Shown: positions 36,960-48,975, counted from the first letter of the stretch. The stretch is 64,000 nucleotides of DNA from Carallia brachiata (GCA_021464245.1 JADCRB010000069.1:3734395-3798394), one strand, 5' to 3'. Numbers and translations are program-made. Notes: generated by a model not told the origin, from the letters alone.

Positions 36960-38398
36960 TAGGAGGAAAGTTATAGTTTTTCTTGCAGCATGCGAATCTT
37001 TTCCCTGCCAGATCTGCATGTTGATTGCTTTACATTAATATGTAAAACATTAGAGGGTGTTTACGTGCTTCGCTTTCTAGGTATGCTTTCTTTGACTTCA
37101 TCTACTGCTGTTTCTATTAGCATATAAGTAGCATTGATGATGTTCCCAACTAATGTGCTTTCAATAATCTGCAAATTAGTCAAATATAAACTATGAATTA
37201 CACTAACATTGTTTGCAATCTATACATATGTTAGCTCTAGGCCTAAATTACTGAAGCTAATGTTATTTGCTAATAGTCAACACATAAGGCAAATGTGAAG
37301 TATGAATAATAGTAATAATCCAAGTTTATTCCTTGGATCTAACAATCTGCAATATGACAAGACATCATTTCTTGATGTAAAAGCTGTGTGTTGAAGGTTT
37401 CATTGCTTGCAACTCTCTCTCTCTCTCTCTCTATAAGTAACATCTATTATACGTTAGCTTTTCTTGTTCATGATGAAAATTATGTGCGGACTCCATGAAC
37501 TAAATTTACTTGGATTCGATATTGGACTGGAGCATCAGGTTTCATAACGGGCTGATATAGATTTACCTTTCACAAAAATGGCCTAAACCATTTTAGTTGG
37601 TTTTTTCATTAATTTTTATGCCCTTCTTTCTTTTTGTTTTTCCTCGATGTGAGATTCTTTTTTCTTCTTCAACAGTTCAAGTCCTCTGCATTTTTTATAA
37701 ACAAGGATTAGTTCTGGTTCTCTTCTTTGAAAGTATGAAATGATGTTAACTTTCTATTCTTTGTTTTTGGTCCAATATGTCCAATCGATAATTTTGAGCA
37801 GCCTTAAAGATTACATCTGGTTATACAACCATTTTTTTTTTAATTTGGACTTCATAATACCTTCAAGATGGAAAGTGGATTGAGGAGGTGCAGCTGTTCT
37901 TAGTCCAGGTAATACTTTCAACATTAAGCTTCGGGACATTATTGCAGATAATTAGGTTTGTTGGAGTTGCAAGTGATGAGTCTTAAGGCAATGCAAAAAC
38001 TCCCACATGGATAAGGAGTGTAGAGCTCAAGCATTATATAAATGAAGCTAAAGGACCCATTTCCAAAACCAATTGGTTTTGGTAAAGATGTGGAGTTCAT
38101 AACTCATTTGTTGATTGATTGCTCCGTATACTCGTGATGTGAGAGGTCAACCCTGAAGTCGGGAGTTCAGATATGCAGAAGTCGAGTCTGGAGTGTGGAG
38201 GAAAATTCAGAGCACATCATGTGAGCCCGCGCATTCCGCACTGAGATGGCGAGCCCGCGTATTCCACATGCGACATAAAATTCAACAGGTTTATCGTTGA
38301 AAATTGATCGGGTACTTTTGTAACCTTTCTTTTCTGTTAGTAAATCTAGGTTGATTTGCTCAACTACATTGATCAGCATTTCTTATTGAGGATTACAG
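36960..38398 (+). repeat. Unit 2 body, strongly shortened
   Basis: Jumps from leader-proximal sequence directly to the counterpart of 17990 in unit 1 (36995 'ttttccctgccagatctgcatg'), so about 8 kb of the body is missing. From 37080 it follows 18060-18480 ('tatgctttctttgacttcatctactgctg'). 37460-37958 is partly unit-4-like (37670 against 53670), and a solo-LTR candidate follows. Confidence 0.55.
37959..38287. mobile_element. Solo-LTR candidate, 329 bp
   Basis: Begins TGTTGGAG and ends TTCAACA, a TG...CA frame typical of plant LTRs, and interrupts sequence that is continuous in unit 1 near 18500. The hexamer AGGTTT overlaps both borders (37954-37959 and 38287-38292), consistent with a 5-bp target duplication whose exact edge is ambiguous. 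No second LTR or internal domain is present. Confidence 0.5.
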
Positions 38399-40000
38399 GC
38401 CTGCACAGTGGTGAGTCTTTCCTAGTAGCTAAGGTTCATGGTGACAGTATCTACTCTTACTGTATGTGCAGACTAGAAGAAATTTAAAGGCTGTGCACCT
38501 TGTGACCATAAAAAATCATGTGGAGCATTTCCAACAAGGTAACCAATATTTACACAAATTCCCTTTGGGGAAGTCGTAAGCTATTAGAAATTCAAGACAA
38601 AGTTATGCAAATTCTACTGCTTTAGCTTTTCCTGCTATTTGCAAATCTCCGTTGTTCCTTTCCTTAGTCTCTCATTTTTAAAACACCTTCATAAACTTTC
38701 CAGGTGAGTGTTTTCAATTGGTTATATTGCTTGGTTATGTTACTGTACACCTCATATTGGTGCAATCTCCGTTGTTTCCTTCCTTAGTTACTCATTTTTA
38801 AAACACCTTTATAAAATTTTCAGGTGAGCATTTTCAATTGGTTATATTGCTTGGTTATGTTACTGTACACTTCATATTGGTGCAATCTTTTTGTAACTGC
38901 TTAATGAGGTATTAACTGCTACTTGAAATTTCTGTACATTCTCCATAGCTATGAGGATGATAATTGCCACAATGATGATGTTCCCAAGTCAAGATCAGGA
39001 ATATCTCCTAGGAATCAACAATTTACTGGTGGTTTGGACAAATTCCTTCGATGCTTACAGTGATGTCTGTGACAATGGCAATAGGGTATCTATTATGCTG
39101 TGACAATATTAAAACTTTCACCTTGAATAAACTGAATGTTGAGAAGATTTTTATTGAGGTTGGTTGTTAAATGCTGCATTCTGACTTGATTTCTATGCTG
39201 TAGATTGCTTTCCTAGCATGACTTAAATCCCTGCTTTTTCAAAAGAGTGGATGCTGACACCATCATTCTGATGGCAGCTAGAGGATCTCTGGTGGACTAC
39301 CAGGATGCTATAGACGCAGCTATTATGGGTATGTCGGCTAATTAAACAATATGATTTCCTTGTCCGCTTTGTACATCAAAATCGAGTAGAATGAATACTT
39401 TCTTATGTCATAGCGTTAGAAAATTTAGCCTTGGTTAATTTCATCATTGAGTTTATTTGTCTTTTGACAAGGCACGAACTGGTATTCAAGAAATCCATTT
39501 TCACCATTCCAAGATACAAGCGAATGGCTCCAATGTGTATATTGATGGTGAGGGTAAAATGCGTTGGGCCAGTAAAGGTGTACCAGAGCTGATATGCTCA
39601 TCAGCAACTATTTGTATATTTTGAAGGTTATGCAATCTCGTACTAGAGTAATCTATGTCTGAGATTTCATTATTAAATTTTGAATCTTGTGCACAACAAA
39701 TCAGAGCTGTAATGTAGAGTTCATGCAGTGATGGATCAGTACGTGGAGAGGTGATTGCATTGTCTTCAAGTAGCATAACAGGTATGCTATTTCACTTATG
39801 TTTTATTTGCTGGCCGTATAATTCAGCCGAATTCATGATATTTCGTCTTGTCCATTTATGACAATGACTTCCTAAATGTAGGAAAGAAAAGTGCAGAAGG
39901 TCCATGGCAATTCATTTGACTGACGCCTTCATTCGACTCACCTGGACATGATGGAGCTGAGACAATCATGAAGGGCATTGAATCTTGGCATATATGTGAA
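38399..40000 (+). pseudogene. Plasma-membrane H+-ATPase pseudogene, unit 2
   Basis: Same exon order as the copy at 18604 but shorter. Readable: SGESFLVAKVHGDSIYS (actuator domain, 38409 on), AHLVTIKN then EHFQQG (38495-38540), GINNLLV (39013), M4 region IPSMLTVMSVTMAIGYL (39043 on, lost in unit 1), TLNKLNVEK (39124), VDADTIILMAARG (39248), AIDAAIMGM (39308), GIQEIHFHHSKI to ASKGVPELI (39480-39597) and ALNLGICVK-like remnants (39965-40000). It ends before the ATP-binding LAKETG segment. Frameshifts and stops occur in most segments, and DKTGT is DNIKT. Retaining M4 while unit 1 lacks it shows that the two decayed independently after duplication. Confidence 0.88.
38641..38890 (+). repeat. Tandem duplication of about 121 bp inside ATPase pseudogene 2
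   Basis: 38641-38761 and 38762-38885 are near-identical, including 'atctccgttgtt', 'catttttaaaacacctt', 'caggtgag.gttttcaattgg' and 'tgtactgtacac' landmarks. Unit 1 has one copy only (18820-18930). Confidence 0.85.
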
Positions 40001-40372
40001 AAAGATTATTATGTGGCAATTTACTGATATATGGATGGGGTTTAATCCTGTATCCTCTATGTAGGAATGCTATCAATTCACATTAGAAGATGGTGGACAA
40101 GAACCCACCACTTTGTAGCATACCGATAATGTGCCGGTTTCGAACCATACCATGGAATCAAAGCCATACCCTTTATAATTAGCAAGCGTTGAACCTCGAA
40201 AGCTTTATTTTTGTTTTTCTTGTTGAATTAAAGGGAAAGGAGAATCGACATTCACAGTTGTAAATCGTAATTATTTACATGGTTATTTACTGATGTATAG
40301 GTGAGGTTTAAACCTGAGTCCAGCATTCTGTTACTACTTTATTGCTGATATATTTACGTGGCCATTTACTAA
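40001..40372. repeat. Repeat-derived sequence left of the MITE
   Basis: Motifs 'ccctttataattagcaagcgttgaacc' and 'gtaaatcgtaattattta' (40169-40275) recur right of the MITE ('ccctttattattagcaagcattaacc' and 'gtaaattgtaattatttg', 41423-41475). The MITE therefore sits inside, or between two copies of, an older repeat of unknown type. Confidence 0.45.
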
Positions 40373-41303
40373 GTGCTTGTTTGGTTTATTTGTTTAATGT
40401 TGTTGTTACTATTACTGATTGTTGATTACTGTTACTGATTGCTGATTACTGTTGCTTATTGATGTTGCTGATAAGTAAAATAAAAGTAGAATGTTTGGTT
40501 AAATTAAAAGTAGTTATTGTTGATTAAATAATAAAATGACAATTTTAGACATTTTATTTCTATTTTATTATAATAGATAATCTTTTTATCTCAAATTAAT
40601 TTAAATTAATTTTATAAAAATATATTTTATTTTTTATAAATAAAAATTTATTAAATATGTTACTTAAATATCAATTACAATTTATAATAACTATAATTAT
40701 CTTTACAAATATTATTTTTATTATACAAATTAGTGTGTTTGAAAAAATAGTATCATTAAAAAAAAGTGGAACTTACTGTTTACACAATAAAAAAGAAAAA
40801 GTAAGTTAATATTTATGAATATATTAATATTATTTTATTATTTATTTTACTGTTTATATAAAAAAATTCAAAAAAAATGTAATCCATATTATAGTGTTCC
40901 GTTGGATATACGCATACCCAAAAATTGTAACTATAATTAATTACTATATTATTCAATTGATTTGTCCTGTTGTAACTAAAATTAATTACTACAAAAAGTT
41001 GATTTGGTCTCAACGCTATACAAGTATTGCACAAGCGTTCTACCGGTATTGTACAATGTCCAAACCATTAACTTTAGCGTAGCATATTTTTGTTGTTATA
41101 AAGTTAATTTGGTAATTATATTATTTACCAATTGCGCGGATGAAAACAAAAAATAATTTTATATTACTTTTTCAATGAGCTGTTTTTTGCCTCAAAAAGT
41201 AACCTTAACAGCAAATAAAAAAATTTAATCAAATACTCTTATAGCCTACTTTTTTGAAAATAAATAGCAACAGCACATTTGAAAAGCAAAACCAAACACT
41301 CCC
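40373..41303. mobile_element. PIF/Harbinger-like MITE with TAA target duplication
   Basis: Imperfect terminal inverted repeats, GTGCTTGTTTGGTTT on the left and AAACCAAACACTCCC on the right, flanked by TAA on both sides (40370-40372 and 41304-41306). The interior is about 900 bp, very AT-rich and noncoding. Superfamily is inferred from the 3-bp TAA duplication and the terminal sequence type. Confidence 0.6.
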
Positions 41304-41306
41304 TAA

Positions 41307-42110
41307 TATACGTAACATATTCCGGTACAACTTAAACATTACCTTATATAAAGTCTACCTTATATAATATTTTACATAACTGATCGATCACAAAGTCACA
41401 AGTTCAAGTTACAATTTGATACCCTTTATTATTAGCAAGCATTAACCATTCGAACTTGTAAATTGTAATTATTTGCTCAGCAGCTGGCAAGCAAAGCATA
41501 ATAATCAGAAAAAGTAAATTCGGTCCTGTCATTTATAATAGGGAGACCCAAAAAAATTGTAAAGACCACCTTTAGGAAGAAATCTGCCATGGACTTCGTA
41601 TTTTAGACCATAATTTTGCAATAGCTTTATAGGAGTGACACCTTACTAATTGGAGCTCTTGTTTAAGCGGATGGTTAACATAACTTAACGGCAATACATA
41701 ATTGGCTAACTAGTTCCATCTGGGAATTGTAATTATTTATTTGTTTATTTATTTTTCTGTTGAATCTTTTTGTTCTGTATTCATTGAAATAATTGTGACC
41801 CCCCAACTCCCAGTTCTATTTTGGTAAACAAACAAAAAACCAAGTAAAAGTGGTGTATTTTAAAATAGAATTGCGTTTACTTCTCCATTAATGCATGAGA
41901 ATTTAGTGTGCATGTGACATGCTGTGCTGGGGAAAGAGTAAAACCATTGGCGTAATAGCTATTAGCCAGCAAACCTGAAATCCTGCAACCAGTTCCAGTC
42001 AAGGCCAGTCACTTACAGTCAGTAAGTATAGAGGTATTCGTGCTACCGAGAAAACCTTGCCGTCCTTACTAGGCTGCAGTGAGATAATTTTCTTCCACGA
42101 CCAAACATCC
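41307..42110. other. Intergenic, mostly no feature
   Basis: Repeat-like to about 41480 (see the counterpart at 40169). The rest holds no gene; the last part (about 42030-42110) may be diverged NPF-related sequence read on the minus strand. Confidence 0.4.
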
Positions 42111-42124
42111 CTTGAGATGTTCGG

Positions 42125-42229
42125 GTTGATTCCTCTGTAGTTGATGTTTGGCTCATCATCATTCGGATGACGATAGTCGAGATTTCGGATGATGATGAGC
42201 CAAACATTAACTGCAGAGGAATCAACATC
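42125..42229. repeat. Inverted repeat made of NPF exon-1 fragments
   Basis: Left arm 42125-42165 read on the minus strand and right arm 42186-42229 read on the plus strand both encode the NPF N-terminal motif DDEPNIN(Y/C)RGIN. They are separated by about 20 nt ('atgacgatagtcgagatt'). The arms match at nearly all positions, so a transcript would fold into a hairpin of about 40 bp. A third, plus-strand version of the motif lies immediately downstream at 42233-42323. Confidence 0.75.
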
Positions 42230-42232
42230 TCA

Positions 42233-42602
42233 ATGGGGAACAAGGACGAGATAGTAGCGATTTCAGATGATGATGAGCCAGACTTTAACTACAGAGGAAT
42301 CAGAGCCATGCCCTTCATCACTGGTAAGTCATAGTATAAAGAGCAAGCTTCATTTTTACAGTTCTTGTAGCTACTGTGGAAAAGCTTGTGATTTGATTGT
42401 CACGAAACCAATGTTTCTTTATGTGGCTCATACCATGAGCGTGCAATAAAAAACAAATAAACGAAATGAGAACTTTGAGAAGCTTGGCACTATTGGCTCT
42501 GCCACTAACCTTTTGGTGTATCTGGCTACTGTTTCCAACATGAAGAGCGTTGCACTTACAGCCACCACAATTGTTGATGTCTTTAGTAGCACAACGAGCA
42601 TG
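42233..42602 (+). pseudogene. NPF2 transporter fragment D1 (exons 1 and 2 only)
   Basis: Exon 1 is 42233-42323, exactly 91 nt as in gene B, reading MGNKDEIVAISDDDEP and NYRGIRAMPFITG, with an intact GTAAGT donor. The exon 2 remnant at about 42460-42602 reads NFEKLGTIGSATNLLVYL and MKSVALTATTIVDVF, but its acceptor is lost ('aaacgaaat' in place of 'gcaggaaat') and it stops after about 45 residues. Exons 3 and 4 are absent. Opposite strand to the other NPF copies. Confidence 0.85.
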
Positions 42603-42609
42603 GCAAATA

Positions 42610-43970
42610 ATTAACAATTAAGACTTTGTGATTTTATTAATGGGAATCTGATTATTATAGTCTTAATCGTCATCCTATTGAATATATTGGTGGAATTTGT
42701 TATTATATATTGAAATGTATGGCCGCTGAAAATTAGTTAGTGAAATCATTTACTCTGAGACAAACTTACTGTACTTTAAGCGGACAGCACTTCTATTATT
42801 TACTTTGGTACAATGCACAAAGAACGCATTGCTGTTTCAATGGGATATCCAGAAAATGATTTGCACTTGGCTACCTCCTTCGGATGACCACCATGTTTTT
42901 TTCTAGCTTTATTTCAATCTTCAGATATATTGACTGGTATATTTTTCTTGTTTCATTGCCACGGTAGCTTCTGAACGATCCTTAATCCTTCTCCTCCTTA
43001 TATCTTGGGACATTGGATATGCTAATTCTGTTTCTTATTGACATTGTATTTGCACACTCTGCTTTATCACTGATTGTTAAACATTTTTTTTTTTTTTGTA
43101 CAGAATGAACAAACAATATTTTGTTTTTGTAAATTGTTATATTTTTACTCTTTTTTCATTTTTTTTTTAAATCTTTGTTCTTTGCTAAGTATATGTGGAA
43201 TTCAAGTATGCCTGTGGATATGTACTTTCAGGCATATCATGATGTTGGAGCAATTCGATAAATTATAAAATTTTCTTCTTTCATTTTCGTTTAAGAAGTT
43301 TCATTAGTATACTTTTATTTGATTGATCTGTATCGTTTAGTTCCTTTGTATTATGCTGTTGCTGAAATGCTCAGTTAAGAAGTTTTAGTATACAAGTAAT
43401 AGATCCCGTGATTGAACTCTACATCATAGTTTCTTTGCATTATGCTGTGGCCGATGCGCATCAATTGTCATTATGCTAGTTGTGTTGGAAACGCAGATAA
43501 TTTCCTGTTTGTGAAGTTTTCCAACCTGTTTTTTTTTCCTGCATGCCCATAAGGAAGTGTTTTCTACTGTCTGTGGCATTGCATAAAACATTAAAGTATG
43601 TTTCATAAAAATGGTTCAAAATTTTGGATCTGTTATTTCTTTCAATGTTGTATGATTAGGCTATTGTGATGACATCCACTCAATAGCAGAATCGCTTTCT
43701 GTTCTATTATGTCTTTCTTTTCTATATTCAATTTTTATGAGAAGAACCAGGTTACTGATTTCAACCATTTCCTTGCCCACAATCTCTTCTGTAGAGTGGT
43801 GACATTTGTGCTGCATGTAAACATATTGCTCAAGTCACTGCTCCCTGACAGTATCATATTCTAGCCAACCAATTTAAAACTTGTAACTTCGGTCAAAAAA
43901 AAAAATAAAATAAAACTTGTAACACTTCAAGGGTCCTAAGTTTGCCTTCAATTCAATTTTATGTGTAAGA
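42610..43970. other. Intergenic, no gene recognised
   Basis: Between the two plus-strand NPF fragments. Contains several T-rich tracts and a near-repeat at 43318-43455 ('ctttgtattatgctgttgctga' against 'ctttgcattatgctgtggccga'). No family similarity is seen. Confidence 0.45.
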
Positions 43971-43984
43971 CCATGAGAGTAATT

Positions 43985-44250
43985 CTGGAACAATCTTGGA
44001 GAAGATGGTGCACGAGGATGTGACTAAATACAGAGGAATGAAAGTCTTGCCACTTGTTATCGGTATTTTTCATACACTAATGTTTATTAGCTAATGTATT
44101 TTTGCGAGAAATTGCTCGTTAAACTTTGTTTCAGGAAATGAGGCCTTTGAGCAACTAGCATCTGTGAGCAGTCTTACAAATATGATAGTGTACCTCACTA
44201 CTGTTTTCCACCTGAAGAAGAGCACATCCCATATCATTTTTTTTGTCTTA
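43985..44250 (+). pseudogene. NPF2 transporter fragment D2 (exons 1 and 2 only)
   Basis: The exon 1 remnant ends at 44062 (EDVTKYRGMKVLPLVIG) with a GTATTT donor. Exon 2 begins at 44135 after a good acceptor and reads NEAFEQLASVSSLTNMIVYL then TTVFHLKKS before losing similarity near 44235. Its exon 1 shares the unusual EDVT motif with pseudogene A, so the two are likely sister copies; the 7 nt missing from A are present here. The rest of the gene is absent. Confidence 0.82.
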
Positions 44251-45004
44251 AGTGGAACCTTAAACAATTATTTACTTGTTTTCAGAAGCCAATAATAATA
44301 ACAATAATAATAATGTCCTCTGGAATTCGGTCTTGCAAAGAGATTTTGGAAGTATACATTGGAGTGTGAGGTTTCTTGGCTATTTCAAAGTGAATTTTCA
44401 TCTTTTGATTGGCCGCCTTGGATTATTTGCAACCATTATTTTTGCTTGTTGATTGCTGAAATGCAGCATGTGAACGGAGACACCTTATGGGCCACAATAT
44501 CAGATAACTCAATCCTGTCTCTTGCTAGTCTGTTAAAGCATATTGTACATTTAGTGTAACTGGAAAGGTACAATTCAAAACTTTGAACTGTAAGCTGCAT
44601 TAGCTCATGTTTTTCCCACATCCTTTAGATTACAGGCATTTGTTGATTTTGTTCACAGTAGAGGGTCCCTTTAAGGATGAATTTTTCACTGTTGGAGGCT
44701 TCTTTTCTTTTTTTTTTTTAAGGTTTTTTTCTCTCTCCTCAATATGTGCATATGTGTGGCTTTGTTGGAACATATAATGATTTGCTGTGCTCCATGAAAG
44801 ATATCTTTGAAGACTATGGAAAGCAAGATATTCTTTGCTGGAGAAGTACTGTTTCTTAATAATTTAGATTTTCTTTTTGTTTTTTGTTTTTTTTTCCTTT
44901 TTTAGTTTGGGGTGGGGCAAGGAGGAGACCTTGTACAGCTTTGTTGCAATGATTCTAATTGCCTTGGCCACAAATAAAGATAATAAATAAAGATAATGAA
45001 ACTT
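44251..45004. other. Intergenic, no gene recognised
   Basis: Ordinary-composition sequence with T-rich tracts (44709-44735, 44873-44900). No coding or repeat identity is seen. Confidence 0.45.
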
Positions 45005-45269
45005 TTAAAGAATTTTTTGATAGTATTATTATTATTATTATTGAAGACTAAAATATTAACTTCAAAAAATTAACTTTCATTTGTTAAATTGTAAAAGTAC
45101 TAGATTTTGTATTCATAAAATATATAGAAATTAACCCACCTTTTTTTAAAAAATTTTTTAAAGATCAAACACACCGACTTATTTAGCGTGATACTTTTAA
45201 TTTTAATTAAATGCTTTCAAATGAATCTTTTAATTGCAAGGAAAAGAAATCCTCGTGAAGGAGGGAGTT

Positions 45270-45289
45270 AGCCGTAACGGCTATAAAAT
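45270..45289 (+). promoter_or_regulatory. Core promoter of unit 3: palindrome plus TATA box
   Basis: AGCCGTAACGGCT at 45270-45282 and TATAAAAT at 45282-45289, identical to units 1 and 4. Confidence 0.65.
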
Positions 45290-45479
45290 CGACACTAATG
45301 GCTTAATTTTTAAATCCATCCCACCTAGTCCGATAATAATTCACAATTAGGGAAAATTTCATAATTGGGTTGGGCAGGAAATCCACACCAATGAAGGATT
45401 CAACTGTCTTTATATTATACATAAATCTCCTATAAATAAGCCGTTGATGCTCTCTCTTTCTATGTCTCGCCCAAAAAAA

Positions 45480-46030
45480 GGCGCTCCGTTTCTTCATCTC
45501 CAATAAACCTTCTCTGCTCTGCTCTGCCTGTTCACATTCCCTTCTTTTTCTCTTGGCTTTCTTCTTCTTCTTCTTCTTCTTCTCCTTCTCCTTCTCCTTC
45601 TTCTTCTTCTTCTGGGTTTTCTTTTCCTTCTCCTTCCTCTTCTTCTTCATCTTCTTTTTCTTCTTCTTCTGGGTTTTCTTCTCCTTCTGCTCCTCCTCCT
45701 CCTCATTCTGGGTAGTCTTCTTCTTCTTCTTCTTCTTGGAATTTCAAGAAAAGCAAAAAATTGGGGTTGAGGTTCAGAAATTGGGATTTCAAGCTTGAAA
45801 GACCCCAAAGGGTCTCTTCCAGGCCAAGGTTCTCCGTTTTTCTTTCTCTTTAATTTGGTTATTATTATTATTATTATTATTCAAGGGTTTTAAGTTGTTC
45901 CCTTTTCTTTAGTTTTCTCCTTCTTCTTCTTCGAATTTCAAGAAAAACGAAAAATTGGGTTTGAGGTTCAGGAATTGGGTTTCAAGCTTCAAAGACCCAA
46001 ATGGTTTCTTCCGACAAAGGTTCTCTCTTT
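45480..46030 (+). repeat. TTC-rich leader of unit 3 with a second partial copy
   Basis: TTC/TCC tract 45540-45740, tail at 45738-45830, then a repeat of the tail at 45933-46010. The arrangement of main and secondary copy matches unit 1 (8490 and 8680). Confidence 0.6.
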
Positions 46031-48955
46031 TTCTTTCTCTTTAATTTGGCTTTTTTAATTATTAATGGGGTTTTTATTTGTTCCTTTTTCTTTATTTTCC
46101 TTTCTTTTCGTTGGAGTAAAAGTATTGTTTTGATGCAGTAAACTATATTAGTTTGGTACTGATTATTGTAAATCTTTTTCACATCCCATTTTTAATGGTT
46201 GACATTCAATGCACTAGCATACTTGATGAATTGGTGAACTTTGGGTACTTTGGTTTCACTGATACAGGTCACCATCTTAGTAGCAGGATGAATTAAATAT
46301 GCTACTGTTCCACAGTCAGATTGAGTTATCTTTGCCAAGTCAAAATTTATAGTGTTTTCCTTTGGTTTTGGATATTTTTAAACTTCAATTTTACTTATGG
46401 TTTGGCATTATTCCTGCTACTTCTTGTTTAGTGTGGAATATGAATCTTCTTATATTTCTAATCCCCTGAGCTGATGAGCAGAAGGTTGTAAGCTTTGTCA
46501 TGGAGAGATTCCAAACAAACATGTTTCTACTGAACGGAGAGGTTGGACTGTTCCTTTTTCTTGTATTTCACATTCAAGCCATTGCGCGCTAGCCTAGCTA
46601 GCTAGCATTTTTCTTGTATAAATATGAAATGTCTTCAGGTTAGTCTACCCTGTCCTTGCCTAATGGCATTATTGCTCCCCAACAAAGGTAAATTTTGGCT
46701 CCAGTCCTTTTTTTCTCTGAACTTGTAGTCTGCATTTGTTATTACATTTTCTTAGATCCTCTTGGAAGGCCCTTGTTTTATCCCACAAACTCAGATTCTT
46801 CCATTAGTTTTATGGAAATTTGCTTGTTGGAATCTTTCTGACGGGCTCTTGTTTGTTCATTGGCAGATAAGGGAGGGGATACAATATGCCTTGGCTTCTT
46901 TATTAGACCAATTGCACTAAGCAGAGGTTTTCGCTTTAATTCGTAATTATCAGGCTTTAAGTAGCCGGGTCACTAGCTACTCATTTCTTTGTTCAAAATA
47001 CTATAGTATCTTTCTAAGTACCTAATGTCATTTACAGGTTTGGGGGCTAACCAACAGCAAGGTACAAAACTTTGTGGAGCAATTGTTCCTGGAACACATT
47101 GGCACAGGTTTTTCTTTTTTCTTTTTTTTTATTTTTTATTTTCAGTTTCATTCTTCTTTGCTCTTTGATTTATTGTTGTCAGTTTACATTTTTGCAAGTT
47201 CAACTGTCAGTTTACAAGTTCAACTGTGGTAAGTGACTAGGTATTTCCTTAGCGTCCTCATGGTTGTCTTTTTTTTAACCATTTCCTACAACCCTGCAAA
47301 TGTTCCACAGGTCAATCGCAAAGTTCTTCAGCATTTTCTTTTTGCTACCATCAAGGCAGTTGGCATGAGTATGTGAGTATGTTTATTTGTTTTGTTATGC
47401 ATACATTTCCTGTCAGAATGATGAAAATCTGACAATCAATGACTGACTGGTCCCTGTGGTAATGGTGAAAGTTGGAAGCCAATCAAGGATTTCTAAAGCC
47501 TCAAATAATGTGCTAACTTTTATCACTTACAGATATTCTTCATTAGGTATTAGTTTACAAATTTAAATTCTTAATTATCAATATCAAACTTAAACTTATC
47601 AAGTACCATGTAATTCTTTTATTTATGTGTCTGATGAAACTTTAGACCTGTACTTGAAATACCGTAATCTACAATTATGGCATGTCGCTGTGGAAATTCA
47701 TGCAGCCTGTAGCACTTTCACCATTGGCTGTTTCCTGGAAGGAATAATTTATAGAAAGGTATCTTGTATGTGTGTAGATGTTTGTTTCTGTTTATTGATT
47801 GTTGCAGAAAATGATTTTCTTTTATTTCTGTGGAAAGGAAAGAGATTCGGGCTGATGTTACTTCTCACACATGTTTACCGAAGATGGTGAGGTGGGATAG
47901 TTTCTTTCTCTGAATTTCACTTCATTAATACAAATGAGAAACATTATGTTCTTGCCTGTCCTTCCCCCCTAGAGCCAGAGCCTTCCCACTGCAGGTAAAT
48001 TTTGGATCCAATCGTCTTCTTTTATGGACTCTAGTCTGCATCTGTTCTTACATATTCTTGGAAGAGACTCTGTTTTGATCTCATACTTCATTCCACTGTT
48101 TTCACCGAAATTTGATCTTCCCACTTAGTTTACTGCAGCTGAAAGTGGTCCTATTATAAGCTTTGACTTTTATAACAGGCCAAACTGCATGAAGCTGAGG
48201 TTTCTCATATCATATTAATCTTTAGTTACTTTCTCTCACCATTTGTAGGCTTTAGGGCTAACCAGTGTCAATGTAGGAAACTAGCCTTATACAGCAATTA
48301 AGTACTGAAACACATTGGAATAGGTCTTTTTGCAGCTTTTCTTACTTTTGTTTTTGTTCTTTTTCTGGTTGACCAGATAATTAATTAGACATAACACCTT
48401 CTGCTTCAGTCCTCACCTCCAACTTTTTGTTTTTTCAAGGGTAATTTCCCACATTGTGATTTCACCTACTGGCTGTTTCTACTAGCATATAAAGTAGCAA
48501 TTGTGATGTTTCCAATTAGTGTTGGCATACATTCAGTAATTTGGAAATTAGTTAAATATGAATTATGAATTACTGCAATGTTATTTGCAATCTGTACATA
48601 TGTTAGTTCTGGGACATTTTTATGTAAAAGGGAAATAAAAAAAAAGACATTTTCAAAGAAATTTTTTAAAAGTTTATTATTATTATTGCTGAAGATCAAA
48701 ATATTAACTTATCCTGTTAAATTGTAGAATATTCTTTGTTTTTGTAGTATATAGACATTAGCCCACTTAGTGTTTTTTTTTTCTAATTTTTAATTTTTTT
48801 TAAAATCAAGCAAACCTACTTAATTGGTGTGATGTTGTTAAATTAAATGATGAATAATAGTAATACTAATAATAATAAAATCTGTGGCTGTACAAATGAA
48901 GTTAAAACCCTTAATTGGGAGGACAAGAAAAGAAATCCTCATCAATAGGGGATTT

Positions 48956-48975
48956 AGCCGTAACGGCTATAAAAT
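48956..48975 (+). promoter_or_regulatory. Core promoter of unit 4: palindrome plus TATA box
   Basis: AGCCGTAACGGCT at 48956-48968 and TATAAAAT at 48968-48975, embedded in 'ctcatcaataggggattt' upstream sequence also seen in units 1, 2 and 5. Confidence 0.65.

Larger units (their letters stand above)
45005..48650 (+). repeat. Unit 3 of the repeated block, no ATPase exons
   Basis: Starts with 'gtattattattattattattgaagac', shared with the start of unit 4 (48670). Promoter at 45270, leader 45480-45860 with a partial second leader at 45915-46030, then body matching 9700-11225 of unit 1 (46110-47735) joined near 47740 to the counterpart of 17150-18250 (to about 48620). The TRIM, the whole middle block and all ATPase exons are missing. 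In the shared body, exon-like islands are more open here than in unit 1 (GDTICLGFFIRPIALS; GLGANQQQGTKLCG). Confidence 0.75.

Noticed and set aside
37959..38287. Cassandra-type LTR with embedded 5S rRNA-like promoter
   Set aside because: I could not find the 5S internal control motifs in it, so only a generic solo-LTR call is made.
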